Of a DNA stretch of 64,000 bases, positions 57,304 to 64,000 are shown piece by piece. The DNA lies in NCBI GenBank assembly GCA_946403855.1, contig CAMJBH010000011.1, positions 1 through 64,000 on the forward strand, in the 5' to 3' direction. The position numbers and the translations under genes are program-made. Numbering within the stretch: position 1 is the first letter of the stretch; every line of letters begins with the position of its first letter. The stretch is from an uncultured Bacteroidales bacterium (GTDB taxonomy: Bacteria > Bacteroidota > Bacteroidia > Bacteroidales > UBA932). Below the pieces are notes generated by a model, which did no database searches, had not been told where the DNA came from, and worked only from the letters and a program-made list of their open reading frames with translations.

Positions 57304-57851
57304 TGGGAATTACAGGTGACATACTCACGGCACTTTCCTTATGTGCCGACTGCTTCGCTCTGACTCTCTGTTCGGGAATCGCCTTCGACACAATAAAGAG
57401 GTCGGACGTCTTGAGGGCTGCCCTGGTGTTCACGGCCATTCATATCGGCCTGCTTGTGACCGGTTGGGGGCTCGGCAATGCCGTTGCTCCGCTGCTCATG
57501 AAAGTATCTCACCTGATAGGCTTTCTGCTGCTGCTCTATGTCGGCTCTACCATGGTCTGGGACGGTCTGAAAGGGCACGGAGAAGGGCGTGACCTTAAAA
57601 CATGGAAAGGGCTCCTGCTCGGAGGCCTGGCCACAAGTATCGACGCCATGGCTGTGGGCGCCGCCCGGTCAATCGCAGGAGGCACATGGAAAGATTTTCT
57701 GCCGCTGGCCATTTCTCTCGCCGTCATTACCCCCATCACCGTTATAACAGGACTCTGCAGCGGCAACGCGATAGGACGACGCACCGGTCCAGTCGCAGAA
57801 ATCATCGGCGGCTGCGTCCTTATCGGTATCGGAATCTCCCTGTTGTTTTAA
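57303..57851 (+). CDS. mntP: MntP-type manganese efflux pump
   Basis: 182 residues, six helices in two repeats. Each half carries an acidic motif for the metal path: LCADCFALTLCSGIA in helix 1 and LATSIDAMAVGAARS in helix 4, as in MntP (YebN). It exports manganese to avoid toxicity. In many bacteria a manganese riboswitch (yybP-ykoY) precedes mntP; here the gene is coupled to recR by a one-base overlap and no riboswitch fits. A structured inverted repeat follows 16 nt after the stop. Confidence 0.88.
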   Translation: MGITGDILTALSLCADCFALTLCSGIAFDTIKRSDVLRAALVFTAIHIGLLVTGWGLGNAVAPLLMKVSHLIGFLLLLYVGSTMVWDGLKGHGEGRDLKTWKGLLLGGLATSIDAMAVGAARSIAGGTWKDFLPLAISLAVITPITVITGLCSGNAIGRRTGPVAEIIGGCVLIGIGISLLF

Positions 57852-57866
57852 AAGCGCCTTCTATTG

Positions 57867-57965
57867 TTTTCGCCAGCCGCAGTGCGGCAGCAGACATTGG
57901 CTCCCGAAAAGGGAGGGGACCCACGTCGTGGGGAGGATCTGCTACAGCACTGTGGCTGGCGAAAA
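57867..57965. repeat. Structured inverted repeat between mntP and galM
   Basis: Arms of 28 nt (57867-57894, 57938-57965) pair at 25 positions plus one G-T, ending in TTTT/AAAA. The interior holds two small hairpins: CTCCC-GAAAA-GGGAG (57901-57915, loop six) and CCCACgtcGTGGG (57920-57932). The whole folds as a three-way or cloverleaf-like shape. It serves two converging genes and may terminate both. Confidence 0.8.
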
Positions 57966-57966
57966 A

Positions 57967-59091
57967 CTATTCAGCAGTAAACCTATACAGGCACGTGTGC
58001 TTGTACACTTCTCCAGGCCTCAGTATTGTGTCAGGGAACTGAGGGTTGTGCACAGCATCGGGGAATTTCTGGGTCTCAAGAGCAAATGCACCGCGGAACG
58101 GCACTGCTTTGCCGAAAAGGTCAACGGTCTTGCCGTCACCAAAGAAGTTCCCGCTGTAGAACTGAAGTCCGGGCTGATCGGAATACACCTCTAGCACTCT
58201 TCCGGACACGGGACATACAACCCTTGCATCAAGGCTGAGACCGCCGGGGCCGGGGTTATAGTCTATTATCCAGTTGTGGTCGTAGCCATGACCGTGGCGG
58301 AGCTGCTCGTCATCGGCATCGATGAACTGACCTATAGGCCGGGGCTTGCGGAAATCCATCGGCCCTCCGTCTATGATGACCGTATGCCCAAGAGGTATCA
58401 GCTGATCATCTACGGCCGACACGCCGCCGGAAGGAATCTGCATGATATGGTCCAGGATGTCGCCTTCCCCACTCCCCTTCAAGTTAAAGAAAGGATGATG
58501 CGCCAGATTAATAGGCGTGGGAGCATCGGTTTGGGCTTCAAACTCAACCTTCAAGTCATGAAGATCGGTGAGGGTATAACGCACGCTGATAGTTTTGTTG
58601 CCGGGAAAGCCGCCCAGTCCGTCGGGATGCACCACCTGCAGCTTGAGGCTCCTGGGAGTATGCTCCACAACGTCCCATACGAGCCGGTCAATCCCAATGA
58701 ATCCTCCGTGAAGAGTATTCTCACCATCATTCTTATCGAGCTGGTATTCAACACCGTCCAAAGTAAATGACGCACCACCTATACGGTTGGCGACAGGCCC
58801 CACGCAAGCACCCAAGAAACGCTCACCTTCTCCGTTCACGTAAGAGTCAATGTCAGCGCGGCCAATCACCACGTCGCGAAGGCATCCGTCCCTGTCGGGA
58901 GCCCACAGGCTTACGACGCGCGCTCCATAGTTAGTAATCTGAGCTGTCAAACCGCCGCCCTGGATGGTATAAAGGGAAACATCTTTGCCGTCGATCTGAG
59001 TTTGAAAAGCCTCTGACGGAATCAACTTTACGCTTTGCTCGGCGCAAGCGGAAAGCACCACCAGCGCCAGAATCGGAAGGAAATGTTTCAT
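57967..59091 (-). CDS. galM: Aldose 1-epimerase (galactose mutarotase), lipoprotein
   Basis: 374 residues. Lipobox LSAC at residue 15, so it is envelope-anchored. The family residues are present: ARVVSLWAPDRDG, GPVANRIGGASFTLDG, NTLHGGFIGIDRLVW, the catalytic His in NLAHHPFFNLKGSG, LRHGHGYDHNW, and the catalytic Glu in ALETQKFPDAVHNPQFP. It interconverts alpha and beta anomers of glucose, galactose or related sugars, here outside the inner membrane. The ATG overlaps the corA stop (ATGA). Confidence 0.92.
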   Translation of the reverse strand: MKHFLPILALVVLSACAEQSVKLIPSEAFQTQIDGKDVSLYTIQGGGLTAQITNYGARVVSLWAPDRDGCLRDVVIGRADIDSYVNGEGERFLGACVGPVANRIGGASFTLDGVEYQLDKNDGENTLHGGFIGIDRLVWDVVEHTPRSLKLQVVHPDGLGGFPGNKTISVRYTLTDLHDLKVEFEAQTDAPTPINLAHHPFFNLKGSGEGDILDHIMQIPSGGVSAVDDQLIPLGHTVIIDGGPMDFRKPRPIGQFIDADDEQLRHGHGYDHNWIIDYNPGPGGLSLDARVVCPVSGRVLEVYSDQPGLQFYSGNFFGDGKTVDLFGKAVPFRGAFALETQKFPDAVHNPQFPDTILRPGEVYKHTCLYRFTAE

Positions 59092-60041
59092 AACATCTTT
59101 TTATGCTTGAAAATAAGCCAAATACCCACAACAAGGAATACCATCAGCAAGGCAATTGCACCCCAGGCCCACCATTTATCGGCAAACGGCAGCGTGACGT
59201 TCATGCCATAGAAACTGGCGACCAGGGTGGCAGGCATGAGAAGTAGGGATATGAGAGTGAAGATTTTCATTATCCTGTTCTGCTCCAGATTGATAAGACC
59301 CACCACAGTATCCTGCAGATACTCAAGCCTTTCGAAAGCGAAATTGGTATGGTTGATGAGCGAAGCAATATCCTGAAGAATCACGCCCAGGTCTTCCCGC
59401 AGCTCCGAGTTCTTGGGGCAGCGTTTGCTCTTGACTATATTGGATATGAGACGCTGTTTATCGACCACATTTTCCCGGACGAACATTGCGTTTTCCTGCA
59501 ACTGATTGATGTCCAGAAGAAACTCTTCGTTGATATCCTCCTGTTGGTTGATACGCTTGCTGAACAGCGAAACGTCTTTTGAAATGAGCTCGACAATATC
59601 GGCGTCAAGGTCCACACGTTTGTCCATAATCTCCACGAACACGGTGAAACCGTCCGGGAATTGATCGGGAAGCGCCTGTATCTTGCGCTGCAGGGTATCA
59701 AAGGAGCGCAGCGGAATTTCACGAAGTGTGGTAAGGATCTTGTCGGTCAGGATGAACGAAACAGGATCCATCAACATTTCGTCATCTGCGGGAGACAAAA
59801 AATTGGTGTTGGCGTAGATTGCTTTGTCGTCCTCGGAGAAACGGGAGGAACTTTCAATTTCTTCAGCCTGTGCCCGGCTTTGAATCTCGACATCCAGGAA
59901 ACTCTCGGTAGCCCGCTTTTCATCTCCGCTCGGGGAGATGAGGTCGATCCAAAGCACGTTATTCTTGCCGATGGCAGCAAATTTCTTTTCTGACTGGGCG
60001 AGAAGGATTTCCTCCCCGCTGCGATAGAAAATTCTGATCAT
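59088..60041 (-). CDS. corA: CorA-family magnesium/cobalt transporter
   Basis: 317 residues. A large N-terminal cytoplasmic domain with a long helical stalk (VFVEIMDKRVDLDADIVELIS; ENVVDKQRLISNIVK) precedes two C-terminal membrane helices. The pore motif YGMNV lies at the end of helix 1 (ATLVASFYGMNVTLPF) and the positive tail is FKHKKML. It forms a pentamer and lets magnesium in. I chose ATG 60041 (MIRIFYRSG); an earlier in-frame start lies nine codons upstream. Its stop overlaps the galM start. Confidence 0.93.
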   Translation of the reverse strand: MIRIFYRSGEEILLAQSEKKFAAIGKNNVLWIDLISPSGDEKRATESFLDVEIQSRAQAEEIESSSRFSEDDKAIYANTNFLSPADDEMLMDPVSFILTDKILTTLREIPLRSFDTLQRKIQALPDQFPDGFTVFVEIMDKRVDLDADIVELISKDVSLFSKRINQQEDINEEFLLDINQLQENAMFVRENVVDKQRLISNIVKSKRCPKNSELREDLGVILQDIASLINHTNFAFERLEYLQDTVVGLINLEQNRIMKIFTLISLLLMPATLVASFYGMNVTLPFADKWWAWGAIALLMVFLVVGIWLIFKHKKML

Positions 60042-60130
60042 CTTGCCCTCCTTTTTTGTTCCCGGCACACTTGTCGGAAGGGTTGAACTGAAGTGTTAGC
60101 GCTGCAAAGGTAAAAATTTTTTCATAAAAA

Positions 60131-60197
60131 AAAGTCCGGTACTGTCCTGCTCCCAAAAATATTTGGGGAAAAGGGTGCAGGACAGCACCGGACCTTT
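60131..60197. repeat. Shared-loop hairpin 6 (after fba), diverged loop
   Basis: Arms 60131-60154 and 60173-60197 pair with two mismatches and one bulged base. The plus-strand loop AAAAATATTTGGGGAAAA keeps the GGGGAAAA half of the consensus but not the centre. It lies 17 nt after the fba stop. Confidence 0.75.
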
Positions 60198-60214
60198 ATA
60201 AAAATGATGCTGTT

Positions 60215-61219
60215 CTAGCGGGCTTTGCCGTTGGAACCAAGCACATTGATGATCTTGTGTATGTACATCTTCTTCATCTCCTCGCGTGCAGGCTTGAGAT
60301 ACTGACGAGGATCGAAATGTCCGGGGAACTCATCAAAATGCTGACGGATAGCTGCAGTCATGGCAAGACGGCTGTCAGAGTCGATATTGATCTTGCAGAC
60401 AGCGCTCTTGGCAGCCTTGCGGAGCTGCTCCTCAGGAATACCGATAGCGTCGGGCAGTTTGCCGCCGTGGGCGTTGATGATGTCAACATACTCCTGGGGA
60501 ACCGATGAAGATCCGTGAAGTACGATAGGGAAACCGGGGAGTTTCTTCTCGATGGCCTTCAGCACGTCAAATGCGAGGGGCGGAGGTACGAGTTTGCCGG
60601 TCTTGGGATCACGGGTGCACTGCTCGGGCTTGAATTTGTATGCACCGTGGCTGGTTCCGATGGAGATTGCAAGAGAATCGCACTTGGTCTTCTTGACAAA
60701 GTCAATCACGTCCTCGGGCTTGGTGTAATGGGAAGCCTCGGAAGAGACCTCATCCTCAACACCTGCCAGCACACCGAGTTCAGCCTCGACGGTGACATCG
60801 TACTTGTGTGCGTAGTTGACCACCTTGCGGGACAGGGCGACGTTCTCGTCGTAAGGGAGAGCGGAACCGTCGATCATGACAGAAGAGAAGCCGAAATCGA
60901 CACAGCTCTTGCAGAGCTCATAGCTGTCGCCATGATCAAGGTGAAGAACGATCTGCGGGCGCTTCCAACCAAGTTCCTTGGCATATTCAACAGCTCCCTG
61001 GGCCATGTAGCGAAGGAGGGTCTGGTTCGCATAATTGCGGGCACCCTTGCTCACCTGGAGGATAACGGGAGACTTGGTCTCTGCAGCGGCCTGGATAATG
61101 GCCTGAAGCTGCTCCATGTTGTTGAAGTTGAATGCAGGAATGGCGTAACCGCCCTTGACGGCCTTGGCAAACATCTCGCGTGTGTTCACAAGGCCAAGAT
61201 CTTTAAAAGAAACTTTCAT
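60215..61219 (-). CDS. fba: Class II fructose-bisphosphate aldolase
   Basis: 334 residues. The first zinc motif LHLDHGDSYELCK (residues about 91-103), the catalytic/zinc Glu in VEAELGVLAGVEDEV, the His in SIGTSHGAYKF and the His in VLHGSSSVPQE are all present, and NIDSDSRLAMTAAIR binds phosphate. It splits fructose-1,6-bisphosphate into dihydroxyacetone phosphate and glyceraldehyde-3-phosphate. A TATATTTG box (61258-61265) gives a leader of roughly 35-40 nt. Single gene between two hairpins of the shared-loop family. Confidence 0.96.
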   Translation of the reverse strand: MKVSFKDLGLVNTREMFAKAVKGGYAIPAFNFNNMEQLQAIIQAAAETKSPVILQVSKGARNYANQTLLRYMAQGAVEYAKELGWKRPQIVLHLDHGDSYELCKSCVDFGFSSVMIDGSALPYDENVALSRKVVNYAHKYDVTVEAELGVLAGVEDEVSSEASHYTKPEDVIDFVKKTKCDSLAISIGTSHGAYKFKPEQCTRDPKTGKLVPPPLAFDVLKAIEKKLPGFPIVLHGSSSVPQEYVDIINAHGGKLPDAIGIPEEQLRKAAKSAVCKINIDSDSRLAMTAAIRQHFDEFPGHFDPRQYLKPAREEMKKMYIHKIINVLGSNGKAR

Positions 61220-61257
61220 AATGTATTAATGAATTACTAACGTTCATGTAAATCACG

Positions 61258-61265
61258 CAAATATA
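61258..61265 (-). promoter_or_regulatory. Minus-7 box of fba
   Basis: TATATTTG on the minus strand, 38 nt before the fba ATG. Confidence 0.5.
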
Positions 61266-61316
61266 GCAATTCTTTTCGACATTGTAAAATAATTGCTATC
61301 TTCGTTGCGGTTTATT

Positions 61317-61381
61317 CCTCCGTCAGACCCCTCCCATAAAACATGGGGAAAAGGGCTGCCGGAGCAGGGGCCTGACGCAGG
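61317..61381. repeat. Shared-loop hairpin 4 (between fba and gmk), damaged
   Basis: The plus-strand loop ATAAAACATGGGGAAAA is exact. The outer arms 61317-61332 and 61366-61381 match at 14 of 16; the right arm has ten extra bases (CTGCCGGAGC) which look as if lost from the left arm. It lies in a divergent promoter region, 20 nt before gmk, so it follows no gene end. Confidence 0.85.
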
Positions 61382-61401
61382 AACGATAACAAACTAAAAT
61401 G

Positions 61402-61971
61402 ATGGAAGGAAAGGTTTTTATATTTTCAGCACCTTCGGGTGCGGGCAAAAGCACAGTCGTAGGTCATCTTCTCGGGTTGTATCCCGAATTTGAGTTTTCA
61501 ATCAGCGCCACGTCCCGTCCGCCCCGTGGCAAAGAGCAGGACGGTGTGGAGTACTATTTCATTGATGCAGAGCGTTTTCGCGAGCTCATCGAGCAAGATG
61601 CCTTCGTGGAATATGAAGAAGTGTACGAGAACCGTTTCTATGGTACGCTCAAAAGCGAGGTCGAGCGCATCTGGGCCAAAGGCCACGTCATAGTATTCGA
61701 TGTGGACGTCAAGGGCGGCGTAAGCCTCAAGAAATACTTCGGAGACAAGGCGTTGTCCATACTCATTGTACCTCCGTCCATGGAAATCCTCGAGCAGCGT
61801 CTCCGCAGGCGCGGCACAGACAGCGAAGAAGCCATTTCCGAGCGCCTCGCCAAAGCTCAGTGGGAGTTGGATTACGCTTCCGGAAAGTTCGACCGGGAGC
61901 TTGTGAACGACAAGTTGGAGGACACTTTTGCCGAGGCTGAAGCAATTGTAGATTCGTTCTTATGCGAATAG
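61402..61971 (+). CDS. gmk: Guanylate kinase
   Basis: 189 residues. P-loop FSAPSGAGKSTV (residues 7-18), GMP-binding SATSRPPRGKEQDGVEYYF and the IDVDVKGG-like VFDVDVKGGVSLKK segment, then a lid region RRRGTDSEEAISERL. It converts GMP to GDP. Two adjacent ATG codons (61399, 61402) are possible starts. It overlaps nadD by ten bases, so both are translated from one message. Confidence 0.96.
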   Translation: MEGKVFIFSAPSGAGKSTVVGHLLGLYPEFEFSISATSRPPRGKEQDGVEYYFIDAERFRELIEQDAFVEYEEVYENRFYGTLKSEVERIWAKGHVIVFDVDVKGGVSLKKYFGDKALSILIVPPSMEILEQRLRRRGTDSEEAISERLAKAQWELDYASGKFDRELVNDKLEDTFAEAEAIVDSFLCE

Positions 61972-62600
61972 CCGTTTATTCTGGATCCTTCGACCCCCTT
62001 CACATCGGGCATCAGGCAATCATGGAATACCTGACGCGTGAGAAGTCGTTCGATTGGGTTTATTTGGTAATCTCGCCGCAGAATCCTTTCAAAGACCCGT
62101 CCAAAGCCGCCACCGGCGAAAAACGCTACCGGGCGGCGATCGAGGCCGTGCGCAGACATCCTGAGCTGCATGTCTGGGTGGATAACATCGAGCTGAACAT
62201 GGAGCCCCCGCACTACACGATACGGACGCTGGACGCCCTGCGGCGGCGCGAACCCGACAACGAGTTCACCCTTGTAGTCGGAGCCGACAACCTCGAGAAC
62301 ATGCTTGGATGGCGGGATGCCCCGAGGATTCTCACAGAATACGGCGTGGCGGTTTACCCCCGCCAGGGCTTCGACGTTGAGGCGATACGTAAATTCCTGT
62401 ACGACAAAATGTTGATACTCCCCTCCCCCTATACTCTGGACTATTCATCCATGCATGACACTCCAGGTACCGTCGGGCTCGAGGAATCGGAGCGGCTGTA
62501 CAAGATAGACATCATCGACGCCCCGATAGTGAACATTTCTTCCACCAGAATCCGCGAAGGTCTTGCCAAAGGCGAAGATATGTCAGCCTGGATGATGTAA
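61962..62600 (+). CDS. nadD: Nicotinate-nucleotide adenylyltransferase
   Basis: 212 residues. The nucleotidyltransferase motif SGSFDPLHIGHQAIM (residues 7-21) with its HIGH element, VISPQNPFKDP, and the C-terminal ISSTRIREGLAKG (ISST-R) are all typical. It makes deamido-NAD from nicotinate mononucleotide and ATP. The length and the extra middle segment with YTLDYSSMHD fit Bacteroidales NadD. Starts inside the last codons of gmk. Confidence 0.95.
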   Translation: MRIAVYSGSFDPLHIGHQAIMEYLTREKSFDWVYLVISPQNPFKDPSKAATGEKRYRAAIEAVRRHPELHVWVDNIELNMEPPHYTIRTLDALRRREPDNEFTLVVGADNLENMLGWRDAPRILTEYGVAVYPRQGFDVEAIRKFLYDKMLILPSPYTLDYSSMHDTPGTVGLEESERLYKIDIIDAPIVNISSTRIREGLAKGEDMSAWMM

Positions 62601-62614
62601 CCCTTTTCTGCAAG

Positions 62615-62695
62615 TTTTACCCTCAGCAGAGACATCCCCGGCGCCCTTTTCCCCATGTTTTACGGGCGCCGGGGATGTCTCTGCTGAGGGTAAAA
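62615..62695. repeat. Shared-loop hairpin 5 (between nadD and the endonuclease-like gene)
   Basis: Perfect 32-bp arms (62615-62646, 62664-62695) with plus-strand loop TTTTCCCCATGTTTTAC. It lies between two converging stops, 14 nt after nadD and 11 nt after the endonuclease-like gene. Confidence 0.95.
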
Positions 62696-62706
62696 AAGCG
62701 GAACAA

Positions 62707-64000
62707 TCACAAAGCGAAATCCACAAGGATAGGCCTGTGGTCGGAGGAATTGTAATAATTGCTTCGCTCCCAGATCATATTAGTCCACTTCTCATTTAGT
62801 ATCAATGCGTTCTTCACCCTGGCATACATGGCCGGAGAAGCATACATGAAGTCGTATCGCGGCGGAGTGTTTCCTGCCGCATCATCGGCCCAGGTGCGGG
62901 TCGCGAAGAAATGTCCCGGATATTCCAGGCCGATAATATCTTGATATGGAGTCTGCTGAAGTATATAATCGTGCGAACTCAAGAAGGGGCTGTCTTCAGG
63001 GAGCCCGTAATGCCAGTTGTCTATCCTCGAACGGGTATTGAAATCTCCCATCATAAGCCAGTTCTCCTGACCTTCAAAATCGGGATTGAATATGCTCTTG
63101 GAGCATATATATTTAATCTCCGCTTCCCGCTGGGCATTTCCTCCCTTGCTTTGGGCAGAATCGTAGTTTGTCTTCTTGATTACGAATTTTGCATAATAAC
63201 TATATGCATGCGGCCATAGGTGAAGAGTCACTATATTGACCTTGGTGCCGCCGGCATCGACCTCAAAAACCCCGGCTCCGTGAGCAACCGGCATATAACT
63301 CTGCTCCTTGCCGTTATGCGTGAAATTCACGGTATCCACTCCGGGATCGGTTTCAGTAATCTTCAGGAGGGTCTTAATCGGGTATTTGGAAGTAATAACC
63401 TGCGGATAATAATCATCGGCATATAGCCTGTAGCCGCCGATGGCCGAATAATTGTGTCCGTATGCCTTGGCAAAGCCTTTCCAGTGAGACGGGAAGTACC
63501 AGTCCTGAGGCAGCTTCTTCTCCGTCGAATGGTCCCGGTATATACTCTGGGCCTCGCACCACACACAGACATCGGGATCGTATTTCTGGATGAATTTACG
63601 GAAGTTACTGAACTGGTTGGGCTGGTCGCTCCACATGCCGTTCTGGATATTCCAATACAGAACCCGCAGGCCTTTGTCCGGACGAGTCATATCTTTAAGC
63701 CTCACGACCTTGATATCGTCGAGCCAGAATCCGTGCACCAGATTGGTCTCCTTGGAATTGCCGCACCATTGAAGCATCGTGCCGTTTGTGGCTTTTTCAA
63801 TTTCCACGCTTACTTCGTGCCAGCCTCCGTCCAGCTGGGCGGCACTAAACAAGAATGCATGTTCCAGGCCGTCGTGCACCGTATTAACTGCCAGAGGCTT
63901 GCCGTCCAACGACACTGCGCGGATAACGCCGCTCAACATGGCCCGAAATCCAAGCTGATCGCTGAAACCCTCCACGGTCTTGACCCTGAAAGTAACCTTG
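62707..64000 (-). CDS. Endonuclease/exonuclease/phosphatase family protein, N-terminus outside the window
   Basis: At least 430 residues; the frame is open to the right edge, so the start is missing. The first 115 residues look like a beta-sandwich of the concanavalin/CBM type (GWHEVSVEIEK, GFWLDDIKVVRL). From about residue 120 follows the EEP fold: LRVLYWNIQNGMW, CVWCEAQSIY (metal Glu), TLHLWPHAYS, MMGDFNTRSR (metal Asp/Asn) and the C-terminal SSDHRPILVDF with catalytic His. It may be a secreted nuclease, phosphodiesterase or sphingomyelinase-like enzyme; which one is not clear. It is followed by hairpin 5. Confidence 0.85.
   Translation of the reverse strand, partial: KVTFRVKTVEGFSDQLGFRAMLSGVIRAVSLDGKPLAVNTVHDGLEHAFLFSAAQLDGGWHEVSVEIEKATNGTMLQWCGNSKETNLVHGFWLDDIKVVRLKDMTRPDKGLRVLYWNIQNGMWSDQPNQFSNFRKFIQKYDPDVCVWCEAQSIYRDHSTEKKLPQDWYFPSHWKGFAKAYGHNYSAIGGYRLYADDYYPQVITSKYPIKTLLKITETDPGVDTVNFTHNGKEQSYMPVAHGAGVFEVDAGGTKVNIVTLHLWPHAYSYYAKFVIKKTNYDSAQSKGGNAQREAEIKYICSKSIFNPDFEGQENWLMMGDFNTRSRIDNWHYGLPEDSPFLSSHDYILQQTPYQDIIGLEYPGHFFATRTWADDAAGNTPPRYDFMYASPAMYARVKNALILNEKWTNMIWERSNYYNSSDHRPILVDFAL

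Noticed and set aside
29835..62695. Shared-loop hairpins as parts of a CRISPR array or an integron (attC sites)
   Set aside because: They are single, far apart, with no spacers or cassette genes between them, and lack the attC core ends; no cas or integrase gene is present.

Overview
The window looks like a chromosomal segment of a Bacteroidales bacterium with roughly 50% GC, probably an uncultured gut member related to Rikenellaceae or Cryptobacteroides. The evidence is a SusC/SusD pair, DUF1573, DUF47, CotH and lipid-anchored proteins, Bacteroidetes-type promoters (TTG, about 20 nt, then TAnnTTTG) in front of many genes, and few Shine-Dalgarno sequences. The taxon is an inference. I saw no phage, integrase, insertion sequence or CRISPR array.

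Layout. 1-4027: an ABC permease tail and a small lipoprotein, then a decaying redox cluster. In it only DUF362 is intact; a CMD-cupin gene is frameshifted, and flavodoxin, FtsX-permease, aldo/keto reductase and AraC genes survive as scraps. 4028-12905: alpha/beta hydrolase, acyl-CoA dehydrogenase, sodium symporter, an AmgK-RapZ fusion with a MurU-type transferase (cell-wall amino-sugar recycling), PadR/PspC, CotH, a barrel protein and tRNA-Val. 12906-19803: an L-rhamnose module (rhaB, rhaA, GH78) and a beta-helix protein. 19857-22303: SOD, MscS and a cation-efflux protein.

22533-29820 is the most original part. Seven same-strand genes with gaps of 26 nt or less encode DUF47, a degenerate PiT phosphate-transporter domain fused to a LuxR-type HTH, an OprO/P-type porin, a lamin-tail lipoprotein, a CYTH-like protein, a CYTH triphosphatase and a DASS anion transporter. 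I read it as a phosphate or polyphosphate sensing and uptake operon. TCTACAA repeats stand in front of it.

31133-46785 is a LacI-linked locus: SusC, SusD, calcineurin-type phosphoesterase, BIG2 surface protein, metallo-beta-lactamase-fold lipoprotein, ribokinase, DMT transporter and a nucleoside hydrolase-HAD fusion. It resembles ribose/nucleoside scavenging (rus) loci of Bacteroides.

46844-64000 is mostly housekeeping: esterase, ferredoxin, DUF1573, M16 peptidase, rpsA-rnz-glucosaminidase-mltG, pnuC-recR-mntP, galM-corA, fba, gmk-nadD and an endonuclease/phosphatase cut by the window end.

Across the second half six intergenic hairpins have unrelated long stems but nearly the same 16-18 nt loop (consensus ATAAAACATGGGGAAAA or its complement). 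I know of no described family with this architecture.
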